A stretch of 7,913 bases of DNA from Intestinibacter sp. (GCF_022780145.1 NZ_JALEXO010000312.1:1-7913), one strand, 5' to 3'. Shown: positions 1 to 5,909, numbered from the stretch's first letter. The notes: generated by a model not told the origin, from the sequence alone. A program made the numbers and translations.

Positions 1-13
1 ACAAAAATGAATA

Positions 14-49
14 AAGGATGGAATAATTTACTCCATCCTTATATTTTTT
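14..49. terminator. Bidirectional intrinsic terminator
   Basis: A perfect 9-bp stem (14-22 with 32-40) encloses a 9-nt loop. On the plus strand it is followed by a U-rich run at 44-49. On the minus strand the hairpin is followed by U-rich sequence as well, 38 nt past the stop of the small minus-strand gene. It probably ends both that gene and a plus-strand gene lying left of the window. Confidence 0.75.
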
Positions 50-77
50 ACTTAAAGTTCAATTTTATTATATTAAT

Positions 78-191
78 TTATTTAGTTTCTGTGTTGGTAT
101 CATCTAATAAGTTATTTTCAGATAAATAAGATAAAAATGAAAGTCCTAACATAATCACTACTAATAAAGCTGTTATTAATACTATTGCCAT
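78..191 (-). CDS. Small single-pass membrane peptide, 37 aa, function unknown
   Basis: A 37-codon frame starts at ATG (191-189) behind a very strong GGGAGG site (198-203, spacing 6 nt) and ends at TAA. Residues 2-23 are almost all hydrophobic (MAIVLITALLVV at the start), so one transmembrane helix is predicted. The C-terminal tail, from about residue 24, is polar and acidic (SENNLLDDTNTETK). It has a terminator 38 nt downstream and its own long upstream region, so it looks monocistronic. It resembles in size the small membrane subunits such as KdpF, but no kdpA follows it. The acidic tail is unlike the basic tails of many type I toxins. I do not recognise the family. The frame and start are well supported by the ribosome binding site; function is unknown. 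Confidence 0.7.
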   Translation of the reverse strand: MAIVLITALLVVIMLGLSFLSYLSENNLLDDTNTETK

Positions 192-234
192 TTTGCGCCT
201 CCCTCTTTATACATAAATGTTAAAACAATTTTTT

Positions 235-262
235 GAACTATATATGAATAATTTTATAGTTC
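235..262. repeat. Inverted repeat in the leader of the small membrane gene
   Basis: GAACTATA (235-242) and TATAGTTC (255-262) form perfect 8-bp arms around a 12-nt spacer. If minus-strand transcription starts upstream (about 325), this would be a hairpin in the untranslated leader, 44 nt before the start codon. On the minus strand it is followed by A-rich sequence, not a U-run, so it is not a standard terminator. It could be an operator, an RNA stem or chance in AT-rich DNA. Confidence 0.4.
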
Positions 263-331
263 TTATTTTCAAATATCCCTTTTTCCTTTTTTATAATAAT
301 AAAATAAATTTGATAACCCTTATATATTCAT

Positions 332-358
332 ATTATAATATATTTTACGGCTTTACAA
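332..358 (-). promoter_or_regulatory. Possible promoter for the 37-aa membrane peptide
   Basis: On the minus strand a perfect TATAAT (-10, 332-337) lies 15 nt from TTGTAA (-35, 353-358). The spacer is shorter than the ideal 17 nt, so the assignment is weak. It would give a leader of roughly 130 nt that includes the 235-262 inverted repeat. Confidence 0.3.
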
Positions 359-484
359 GTAAAAATTTTGTTAATATTTTCTTTCAAATTTATTAAACAA
401 TTTAATTAAAAGTTACAAATTTGTTAAAAAATCTACATATATATATCTTTAAATAAAAATTTTCTTATATTTCCATTTTTTCCC

Positions 485-513
485 TTGACTTTAATAAATT
501 AATCACTTAAAAT
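485..513 (+). promoter_or_regulatory. Sigma-A type promoter of the thrCB operon
   Basis: TTGACT (485-490) and TAAAAT (508-513) each differ from the -35 and -10 consensus at one base and are exactly 17 nt apart. Transcription should start near 520, about 20 nt before the T-box stem I. Confidence 0.75.
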
Positions 514-540
514 CTTATACATAATAAATATTAAATAAAA

Positions 541-785
541 GCGATGATTAGACGAGTAAATTTAGTTCGGTTACTAGAGATGGAAATTCACTGGCTGAAA
601 GATTTCCTTAACTTGAGAAATTGAAAACTACCTATGAGCTTCGTGCTGAAGTTATCTTTAAATAGATTTTAGTAAGATACGACGTTTAGCTTACGTTACA
701 AGTTCAAGTGGATTTTTATTAAATCAATTTGGGTGGAACCGCGGGAATTTATACTCTCGTCCCTATTTAGGGACGGGAGTTTTTT
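541..785 (+). promoter_or_regulatory. T-box leader (threonine-specific riboswitch)
   Basis: This is a tRNA-sensing leader that should read uncharged tRNA-Thr and allow transcription into thrCB. Stem I can be folded: base GATGA (543-547) with TTATC (652-656), upper stem 559-567 with 610-622, and apical stem GGAAAT (582-587) with ATTTCC (602-607) around the conserved GGCTGAAAG. The specifier loop has the usual AGTA (555-558) on one side. On the other, two adjacent Thr codons lie in one register, ACT (627-629) and ACC (630-632); ACC is the more usual specifier. A likely stem II is 672-676 with 690-694; stem III is 711-715 with 721-725. The T-box core GGGTGGAACCGCG is at 731-743. Its TGGA would pair with a tRNA ending UCCA. 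The core can pair with the 5' arm of the terminator (GGG 731-733 with CCC 761-763; 741-746 with 755-760), forming the antiterminator. Confidence 0.95.
754..785 (+). terminator. T-box-controlled intrinsic terminator
   Basis: A 12-bp stem with one G-T wobble (754-765 with 768-779), a 2-nt loop and a six-T run (780-785) lie 29 nt before the thrC start. Its 5' arm is shared with the antiterminator of the T-box, so the two folds exclude each other. Confidence 0.93.
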
Positions 786-814
786 AATTGTTAAAAAAAA
801 TAGGAGGCAAAAAC

Positions 815-2296
815 ATGTATTTTTTAAGTACAAGAGGCAATAACGAAAAAATAACAGCTTCACAAGCAATAATAAAAGGATTATCTACTGATAAAGGTCT
901 TTATGTACCTTCTAGCTTCAAGGATTTAAGCAATGAATTAAAAAATTTAGTTGATTTAGATTATAAACAACTAGCTTTTGTCATTTTAAAAGAATTTTTA
1001 ACTGACTATACTGAAGAAGAATTAAAATACTGCATAGAAAGTGCTTATGATGAAAAATTTGATACAGAAAAAATAGCTCCAATAAGTAAAGTAGGAGATG
1101 ACTACATTTTAGAATTATACCATGGTCCTACATGTGCTTTTAAAGATATGGCACTTACAATAATGCCTTATCTACTAAAAACTGCAATCGAAAAAAACAA
1201 CCTAGAAGAAGAAGTTGTAATACTAACTGCCACTTCAGGCGACACTGGTAAAGCAGCTCTTGAAGGATTTAGCGATGTAGACAAAATTAAAATAGTAGTA
1301 TTCTTCCCAGAAAATGGTGTAAGTGCTATACAAAAACTACAAATGAAGACTACAAAGGGTCTAAACACTTGTGTTGTAGGAATCAACGGAAATTTCGACG
1401 ATGCACAAACTGGCGTAAAAAATATATTTGCAGATGAAGAGTTCAACAAGGAATTAAAAGAAAAAGGATATATATTATCATCAGCTAACTCAATCAACAT
1501 GGGTAGATTACTACCACAAGTAGTTTACTACTTCTACGCATACTTACAATTAGTAAAAGAAAACGAAATATCACTAGGAGACAAAATAAACTTTGTAGTT
1601 CCAACTGGTAACTTCGGTAATATACTAGCAGGATACTTTGCTAAACAAATGGGACTTCCAGTAAATAAATTTGTATGTGCTTCAAACGACAACAACGTAC
1701 TTTACGACTTCTTTACAACTGGAGTTTACAACAAAAACAGAGAGCTTAAATTAACTACATCTCCATCAATGGATATACTTATATCTAGTAATTTAGAGAG
1801 ATTATTATTTGAAATATCTAATAGAGATGCAAAAAAAGTAAACGAATTGATAAACGACCTAAACACTAAAGGAGTTTATGAAATAGATCAAAATATGAAA
1901 GACAATTTATCTTCTTTCTACGGCGGATATGCAACAGAAGACCAAGTAACAGAAACTATAAAAGAAGTATTTTTAAAATACAAATACCTACTAGATACTC
2001 ATACTGCTGTAGCATATTCTTGCTACGAAAAATACGTAGAAGATACAAAAGATAAAACTAAAACTGTAATAGTTAGCACAGCTAGCCCTTACAAATTTAG
2101 CAAGGATGTTTTAAATTCAATCTCATCTGTAGATGATGGCTTAGATGATTTTGAAATAATAGATAAATTATCTGATGTAAGTAATACAAAAATACCTGGG
2201 CCAATAAAGACACTTAAAGATTTAGAAATAAGACACAATATTACTTGTGAAAAAGACGAACTTAAATCAGAAATAATAAAATTTTTAGGAAAATAG
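815..2296 (+). CDS. thrC: Threonine synthase (PLP-dependent)
   Basis: Converts O-phosphohomoserine to threonine and phosphate in the cytoplasm, the last step of threonine synthesis. The 493-residue protein shows the family features in order: an N-terminal TRGN...KGLSTDKGLYVP segment (residues 7-32), the PLP-lysine motif HGPTCAFKD (103-111, Lys110), ATSGDTGKAAL (139-149), PTGNFGN (263-269), a glycine/asparagine-rich cofactor contact, and TASPYKF (422-428) near the end. The length fits the bacterial type with a full N-terminal domain. The start is ATG 815, with AGGAGG at 802-807 and 7-nt spacing. A longer frame opening at TTG 788 would begin right after the terminator U-run and has no ribosome binding site. 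The gene is controlled by the T-box leader and is followed 9 nt later by thrB, so the two are co-transcribed and probably translationally coupled. Confidence 0.96.
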   Translation: MYFLSTRGNNEKITASQAIIKGLSTDKGLYVPSSFKDLSNELKNLVDLDYKQLAFVILKEFLTDYTEEELKYCIESAYDEKFDTEKIAPISKVGDDYILELYHGPTCAFKDMALTIMPYLLKTAIEKNNLEEEVVILTATSGDTGKAALEGFSDVDKIKIVVFFPENGVSAIQKLQMKTTKGLNTCVVGINGNFDDAQTGVKNIFADEEFNKELKEKGYILSSANSINMGRLLPQVVYYFYAYLQLVKENEISLGDKINFVVPTGNFGNILAGYFAKQMGLPVNKFVCASNDNNVLYDFFTTGVYNKNRELKLTTSPSMDILISSNLERLLFEISNRDAKKVNELINDLNTKGVYEIDQNMKDNLSSFYGGYATEDQVTETIKEVFLKYKYLLDTHTAVAYSCYEKYVEDTKDKTKTVIVSTASPYKFSKDVLNSISSVDDGLDDFEIIDKLSDVSNTKIPGPIKTLKDLEIRHNITCEKDELKSEIIKFLGK

Positions 2297-2305
2297 GTGA
2301 TTAAA

Positions 2306-3199
2306 ATGTTAGAAGTTTATGTACCAGCTACAAGCGCAAATATAGGTCCGGGATACGACTGTCTTGGATTATGTTTAGATTTATTCAACAAATTTACTTT
2401 TGAAGAAATAGAAGAAGGATTAGAATTTGGAACTTGTGAAGAGGCTTTTGCAAACGAAGATAACTTAGTTTATAAGACTATGTTATATTTCTACGACAAA
2501 GTTAAACCCCCAAAAATACCTAAGGGTATAAAAATTTCATTTGAAAACAATATACCAATATGCAGAGGGCTTGGAAGTAGTTCAACTTGTATAGTTGCAG
2601 GCCTTATGGCTGCAAACGTACTTAGTGAAGCAAACTTATCAAAAGATGAAATACTAAAATTAGCGATAGAAATCGAAGGTCATCCAGATAACGTAGCACC
2701 AGCTATATACGGAAATATGATAATAGCATTTATGGAAGATGGAAACTTATACCACGAAAAGATCAAGGTTCCAGATGGAATAAGATTTTTAGCTATGGTT
2801 CCTAACTTTGAATTATCAACAGAAAAAGCTAGAGCCGTACTTCCAAAACAAATACCTCATAAAGATGGTGTCTTCAACGTATCAAGATGTGCTCTTTTAA
2901 TAGCAGCATTTACAAATAACAATTTAGATTTAGTAAAAGTTGCATGTAAGGATAAATTCCATCAAGATTACAGAAGTCACTTGATAAACAACTACGACGA
3001 TATAGTAGCCTATGCAAATACACTAGATTCTCTTGGAACTTTCTTAAGTGGTGCAGGCCCTACTATTATGACTTTAGCTAAAGACAGCGACGAGGAAATC
3101 TTAGATAAGATGAATGGTTATCTATCTACTTTAGAGGATGACTGGAAAATTCTAGATTTACATTGTGATTCTAATGGAGCTTACTGCAAAGAGGTTTAA
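2306..3199 (+). CDS. thrB: Homoserine kinase (GHMP family)
   Basis: Phosphorylates homoserine with ATP to give O-phosphohomoserine, the substrate of ThrC. The 297-residue length is normal for the family. Visible motifs are VPATSANIGPGYD (residues 6-18), the ATP-binding GHMP loop GLGSSST (88-94) with the preceding Pro84, EGHPDNVAPA in the middle third, and the C-terminal GHMP motif SGAGPT (248-253). The start is ATG 2306, preceded by AGGTGA (2295-2300) that overlaps the thrC stop. A GTG at 2297, directly after the thrC stop, would add three residues (MIK) and is less likely, because family members begin close to the VPATSAN motif. No hom or asd gene is nearby, so homoserine must be supplied by genes elsewhere. 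Confidence 0.96.
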   Translation: MLEVYVPATSANIGPGYDCLGLCLDLFNKFTFEEIEEGLEFGTCEEAFANEDNLVYKTMLYFYDKVKPPKIPKGIKISFENNIPICRGLGSSSTCIVAGLMAANVLSEANLSKDEILKLAIEIEGHPDNVAPAIYGNMIIAFMEDGNLYHEKIKVPDGIRFLAMVPNFELSTEKARAVLPKQIPHKDGVFNVSRCALLIAAFTNNNLDLVKVACKDKFHQDYRSHLINNYDDIVAYANTLDSLGTFLSGAGPTIMTLAKDSDEEILDKMNGYLSTLEDDWKILDLHCDSNGAYCKEV

Positions 3200-3218
3200 T
3201 TTTAATAGATAATAATTT

Positions 3219-3247
3219 TTTACAATAAGTATAATTTAATATATACT
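3219..3247 (+). promoter_or_regulatory. Promoter of the EamA transporter gene
   Basis: TTTACA (3219-3224) and TATACT (3242-3247) each match the consensus at five of six bases and are 17 nt apart. They sit between thrB and the terminator hairpin. The predicted start near 3254 coincides with the first base of that hairpin. Confidence 0.6.
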
Positions 3248-3253
3248 ATAAAT

Positions 3254-3282
3254 AAAAGCTTTCCTATTTCTGGAAGGCTTTT
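3254..3282 (+). terminator. Terminator hairpin of thrCB, also a 5' stem-loop of the next gene
   Basis: An 11-bp stem with one G-T wobble (3254-3264 with 3272-3282) encloses a 7-nt loop. The closing U-run is only the CTTTTAT at its 3' edge, so termination may be incomplete. Because a promoter lies just upstream, the same hairpin would be the extreme 5' end of the transporter mRNA. Confidence 0.6.
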
Positions 3283-3306
3283 ATAATGGATATTTTAGGA
3301 GGGTTT

Positions 3307-4257
3307 ATGGAAAAAACAATAAAAACAGATCAAAAAATTAACTTTTTTCAAAAGAACACCGGCATTATACTCTGCTCTATTCTTTGTACTGCACTGTGGG
3401 GTAGTGCCTTTCCCTGTGTAAAGCTAGGATATGAATTATTTAAAATCGGTGCAGATGATATTTTTTCAAAGATACTTTTCGCTGGAGGAAGATTTTTTTT
3501 AGCAGGAATTTTTGTGTTAATTATAACTACTTTTTTACTTAAAAAATTTCCAACATTAAAAAAAGGATCTCTAAAAGGAATAGCTCTATTGGGATTTGTA
3601 GAGACGACTATGGAATATGTATTTTTCTACATAGGGCTTTCATATGCTTCTAGCTTTAAAGGTGCTATACTAAATCCTACATCTACTTTTATGATGGTTA
3701 TTTTGGCGCATTTTATCTACAAAGACGACAAGCTCAACTTCAGAAAAAGTCTTGGATGTATAATAGGGTTTATAGGTATTATAATAGTAAATTTAACAGG
3801 CGAAATAGACAACCAAATAAGCTTTTTAGGAGAAGGGTGCCTTCTTATATCAGCCTTTGCATTTGCCCTTGGCTCTATAATAAGCAAGGAGATAACTAAG
3901 GTAGAAGACAACCCAATGATAGTCACAGGATACCAACTACTTATAGGTGGAGCTATACTTATAATATTAGGACTTATAGGTGGTGGCAGACTTTATTTTT
4001 CATCTATCAATGCCACACTACTATTTTTATATTTGGCATCACTATCATCTATAGCATTTAGCCTTTGGACTACACTATTTAAATACAATCCTGTAGGAAA
4101 AATATCTGTATTTAATTTCCTAACACCGATATTTGGAACTATATTATCAGCAGTTATCTTATCTGAAGATGTATTTAAATTAAAAAATTTAGTCGCTCTA
4201 ATTCTAGTATGTCTGGGAATTTACATTGTAAATAAAACTAATGATGCTAAAAATTAA
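3307..4257 (+). CDS. EamA/DMT-family transporter (about 10 TM helices)
   Basis: An inner-membrane carrier of the drug/metabolite transporter superfamily, about 316 residues. It has a short hydrophilic N-terminus (residues 1-18), then the first helix with LWGSAFPCVKLG (30-41), which is the typical EamA opening. Two EamA repeats can be seen, roughly residues 20-155 and 165-305, each of about five hydrophobic helices. The second contains the usual FNFLTPIFGTILSAVILSED stretch near the end. The C-terminus is a short polar tail. The start is ATG 3307, behind AGGAGG (3297-3302, spacing 4 nt); an ATG at 3286 in the same frame lies just after the hairpin and has no ribosome binding site. The substrate cannot be read from the sequence. 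The family includes amino-acid and metabolite exporters such as RhtA, and the thrCB neighbourhood makes threonine or homoserine a possible substrate. That is inference only. Confidence 0.9.
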   Translation: MEKTIKTDQKINFFQKNTGIILCSILCTALWGSAFPCVKLGYELFKIGADDIFSKILFAGGRFFLAGIFVLIITTFLLKKFPTLKKGSLKGIALLGFVETTMEYVFFYIGLSYASSFKGAILNPTSTFMMVILAHFIYKDDKLNFRKSLGCIIGFIGIIIVNLTGEIDNQISFLGEGCLLISAFAFALGSIISKEITKVEDNPMIVTGYQLLIGGAILIILGLIGGGRLYFSSINATLLFLYLASLSSIAFSLWTTLFKYNPVGKISVFNFLTPIFGTILSAVILSEDVFKLKNLVALILVCLGIYIVNKTNDAKN

Positions 4258-4261
4258 AAGA

Positions 4262-4287
4262 GGCTGTTTTATAACAGCCCCTTTTTT
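4262..4287. terminator. Bidirectional terminator between convergent genes
   Basis: A 7-bp GC-rich stem GGCTGTT / AACAGCC (4262-4268 with 4273-4279) with a TTAT loop is followed on the plus strand by CCTTTTTT (4280-4287). On the minus strand it is followed by CTCTTTTAATTTTT. It lies 4 nt after the transporter stop and 38 nt after the stop of the minus-strand small gene, so it can serve both. Confidence 0.85.
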
Positions 4288-4325
4288 AGTCATAAAAAAT
4301 ATCGATTAATTAATTCTCTTAAATT

Positions 4326-4529
4326 TTAAATAGATATAATGTCCTTAAATTTTTTTAAAATATTTTCAATCATTTTATTTTCTTCGTAAAGGTATTTAAG
4401 TATCATATCGTATTCAGATTTCATATCATCAGAATTATAACTTGTTTCTTCAGCTTCTATTTCTTCTATTTTTTTTTTGATTTCTAATTCTCTTTGTTTT
4501 ATTATTGCATACATTTTTACTTTTTCCAC
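4326..4529 (-). CDS. Small helical, charged hypothetical protein
   Basis: Unrecognised protein of 67 residues if it starts at GTG 4529. It is rich in Lys and Glu with heptad-like spacing (IIKQRELEIKKKIEEIEAEE), so a coiled coil or helical hairpin is likely; no signal peptide or membrane segment is seen. A consensus promoter (4578-4606) and an AAGGAG site (4556-4561) precede it, which argues that it is expressed. The site is 26 nt from GTG 4529, too far for a normal start. The frame stays open to AAA 4562, after a TAG at 4563-4565, and would give a plausible extra N-terminus ITKNRFTE if translation began at ATA 4553. ATG 4514 is another option. The true start is therefore unsettled; GTG 4529 is used as a minimum. 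It shares its terminator with the transporter. It does not show the SQELD motif of Spo0E-type proteins. Confidence 0.6.
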   Translation of the reverse strand: MEKVKMYAIIKQRELEIKKKIEEIEAEETSYNSDDMKSEYDMILKYLYEENKMIENILKKFKDIISI

Positions 4530-4577
4530 TTCAGTAAATCTATTCTTAGTTATAACTCCTTTCTAAAAATTTTTTAT

Positions 4578-4606
4578 ACTATACCTTTATTACTATTATT
4601 CGGCAA
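4578..4606 (-). promoter_or_regulatory. Promoter of the small helical protein gene
   Basis: On the minus strand TTGCCG (4601-4606) and TATAGT (4578-4583) are 17 nt apart. Transcription would start near 4571, giving a very short leader of about 10 nt before the AAGGAG site. Confidence 0.6.
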
Positions 4607-4684
4607 AAGTAATAAAATGCCTTTAAAACTGTTAAATTTTTTTAATAAATTTATATCAATTATATTACACAAAATAAATTTAAC

Positions 4685-4713
4685 TTGATTTTATTTCATA
4701 AAAAAGGTATTCT
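4685..4713 (+). promoter_or_regulatory. Promoter of corA
   Basis: TTGATT (4685-4690) and TATTCT (4708-4713) are exactly 17 nt apart. Each matches four of six consensus bases. The start near 4720 gives a leader of about 175 nt before corA, holding the 20-codon frame. A 9-bp inverted repeat (4631-4639 / 4676-4684) ends directly at the -35 box. Confidence 0.55.
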
Positions 4714-4745
4714 ATTTTAAGGTAGAAAAAAATAATAGGAGAGTG

Positions 4746-4808
4746 ATGAAAATGGACGCTAGTCCCTTGTACCTATCGTCGATTAATTTTTCACTTAGCT
4801 ATCTGTAA
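4746..4808 (+). CDS. Putative leader peptide of corA (20 aa)
   Basis: A 20-codon frame, MKMDASPLYL then SSINFSLSYL, starts at ATG 4746 and ends at TAA 4806-4808. AGGAG at 4737-4741 (spacing 4 nt to ATG 4746, 10 nt to ATG 4752) is a strong ribosome binding site, and the corA promoter lies just upstream. It is the first frame on the corA mRNA. The stop codon falls in the loop of a hairpin that is followed by a U-run, an arrangement typical of translation-linked attenuation. Leader peptides upstream of Mg2+ transporter genes are known in enterobacteria (mgtL, corL), but this peptide is not recognisably similar. Whether it is translated, and what signal it reads, is inference. Confidence 0.55.
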   Translation: MKMDASPLYLSSINFSLSYL

Positions 4809-4827
4809 ATAGACTACTTATTTTTTT
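4796..4827 (+). promoter_or_regulatory. Candidate attenuator hairpin in the corA leader
   Basis: TAGCTAT (4796-4802) can pair with 4809-4816, leaving one bulged A (4813) and the loop CTGTAA, which contains the leader stop codon. C4817 and then TTATTTTTTT (4818-4827) follow. The stem is AU-rich and weak for a terminator. An alternative pairing, GACTA (4812-4816) with TAGTC (4836-4840), would take away its 3' arm. A longer-range pairing CACTTA (4792-4797) with TAAGTG (4854-4859) is also possible. Confidence 0.4.
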
Positions 4828-4893
4828 ATAGAATTTAGTCATTTATAGATATATAAGTGCGCTAAATATATAACTGAATAAGGAAGTGTTATT

Positions 4894-5829
4894 TTGATAA
4901 GATATTATAAAACTATTGAAGGCAAATTAGAAAAGCTAAATTCATACGAAGATGGATGCTGGGTGAATTTAGTTGAGCCTAACAACGAAGAAATCGGAGA
5001 ATTATCTAATGTTTTAGATTTAGATGTAGACAGTATAAACGCCGCTTTAGATGCAGAAGAACGTTCAAGAATCGATGTAGAAGATAACCACACGCTAATC
5101 CTTATAGATATACCTATAGATGAAAGTGACTCCTCTTCGGCTCATTATTCAACAATTCCCTTGGGTATTATTTTGATGGATGAATGTATTGTTACTGTCT
5201 GTACAGCTCAAAGTAGGCTTTTAAACGACTTTATAGTAGGTCATATAAAAGAGTTTTTCACATTTAAGAAAACTCGCTTTATTCTTCAAATCTTGTACAA
5301 AAATGCTACGTACTATCTACTATATTTAAGAAGAATAAACAAAATGACTATAGCAATAGAACGTGAAATCCACGACTCTATGAAAAACAAAGAACTTTTA
5401 CAACTTCTAGAATTAGAAAAATCTTTGATATATTTTTCAACATCATTAAAAGCAATTGAACTTGTGCTTCAAAAATTACTCAGAACATCTGCAATAAAAA
5501 AGTATCCTGAAGATGAGGATTTGCTAGAGGATGTAATTATCGAAAACAAACAGGCACTTGAGATGGCTACTATATACGGTGATATTTTAAGTAGAATCAT
5601 GGATGCCTTTAGTGCAATTATAAATAATAACCAAAATAATGTTATGCAATTTTTAACAGTTGTTACATTTATTTTATCTATTCCTACAATCGTAGCTGGA
5701 TTTTTTGGAATGAATGTAATAAACATACCTTTTGAAAAAGAGCCTTATGGATTTTGGATTATACTTTTAATTACGACAGTATTTTGTTTAATCCTTACGT
5801 TCTTTTTATCAAAAAACAAATTGTTATGA
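4894..5829 (+). CDS. corA: CorA-family divalent metal ion transporter (Mg2+/Co2+)
   Basis: Forms a homopentameric inner-membrane channel that takes up Mg2+, and sometimes Co2+ or Ni2+. The 311-residue length is typical. Residues 1-245 form the soluble, largely helical cytoplasmic domain. They are followed by TM1 (about 250-271, FLTVVTFILSIPTIVAGFFG), the signature GMN selectivity motif (residues 272-274), a short outer loop (VINIPFEKEPYG) and TM2 (about 286-306), ending in a basic tail (SKNKLL). The start is TTG 4894, with AAGGAAG at 4880-4886 and 7-nt spacing; no ATG nearby fits better. The MIRYYKTIEG beginning is usual for clostridial members. The gene is monocistronic, with its own promoter, a leader frame and a strong terminator. 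Metal preference cannot be told from sequence, and the family also contains Zn2+ exporters (ZntB), so corA is a family-level symbol. Confidence 0.93.
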   Translation: MIRYYKTIEGKLEKLNSYEDGCWVNLVEPNNEEIGELSNVLDLDVDSINAALDAEERSRIDVEDNHTLILIDIPIDESDSSSAHYSTIPLGIILMDECIVTVCTAQSRLLNDFIVGHIKEFFTFKKTRFILQILYKNATYYLLYLRRINKMTIAIEREIHDSMKNKELLQLLELEKSLIYFSTSLKAIELVLQKLLRTSAIKKYPEDEDLLEDVIIENKQALEMATIYGDILSRIMDAFSAIINNNQNNVMQFLTVVTFILSIPTIVAGFFGMNVINIPFEKEPYGFWIILLITTVFCLILTFFLSKNKLL

Positions 5830-5841
5830 TTATTTGAAATT

Positions 5842-5867
5842 AAAAAGGAGCTTTTGGCTCCTTTTTT
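5842..5867. terminator. Bidirectional terminator of corA and the repeat-protein gene
   Basis: AAAAAGGAGC (5842-5851) pairs with GCTCCTTTTT (5857-5866) around a 5-nt loop, followed by T5867 and AATTT. The flanking AAATT and AATTT extend the stem with one bulged base. The A-run on the 5' side supplies a U-run for minus-strand transcripts, so it serves both convergent genes. Confidence 0.88.
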
Positions 5868-5909
5868 AATTTCTCAATTTATTGAATTACTTTTTAAACT
5901 AAGTTCATT

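Larger units (their letters stand above)
192..484. other. AT-rich divergent intergenic region without genes
   Basis: About 290 bases separate the minus-strand small gene from the thrCB promoter. No coding frame with a credible ribosome binding site was found. It contains a possible minus-strand promoter (332-358), an 8-bp inverted repeat (235-262) and a small inverted repeat TTTACAAGTAAA (352-363) overlapping the possible -35 box. The rest is AT-rich with no clear structure. Confidence 0.6.

Noticed and set aside
78..191. KdpF or type I toxin identity for the 37-aa peptide
   Set aside because: No kdpA follows, the tail is acidic instead of basic, and no antisense RNA promoter could be placed with confidence.
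788..814. N-terminal extension of thrC from TTG 788
   Set aside because: It begins 3 bases after the terminator U-run and has no ribosome binding site. AGGAGG at 802-807 clearly serves ATG 815.
1168..1500. 110-codon minus-strand frame inside thrC
   Set aside because: It is antisense to a well-supported enzyme gene, has no ribosome binding site of note and shows no recognisable protein features.
3717..3926. 69-codon minus-strand frame inside the EamA gene
   Set aside because: It is the reverse-strand shadow of a hydrophobic coding region.
4326..4529. Spo0E-like phosphatase identity for the small helical protein
   Set aside because: The size fits, but the SQELD signature is absent.
4494..4688. 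64-codon plus-strand frame over the small minus-strand gene and its promoter
   Set aside because: It is rich in Phe/Tyr/Ile from AT-rich DNA, has no ribosome binding site and overlaps the opposite-strand promoter and gene.
4720..4893. M-box (ykoK) Mg2+ riboswitch upstream of corA
   Set aside because: The leader is about 170 nt, mostly AU-rich, and shows none of the conserved GC-rich M-box helices. The leader-frame model fits better.
4905..5093. 62-codon minus-strand frame inside corA
   Set aside because: It is antisense to corA with no independent start signals.
5469..5726. 85-codon minus-strand frame inside corA
   Set aside because: It is antisense to the conserved CorA helical region and GMN segment; there is no support for expression.
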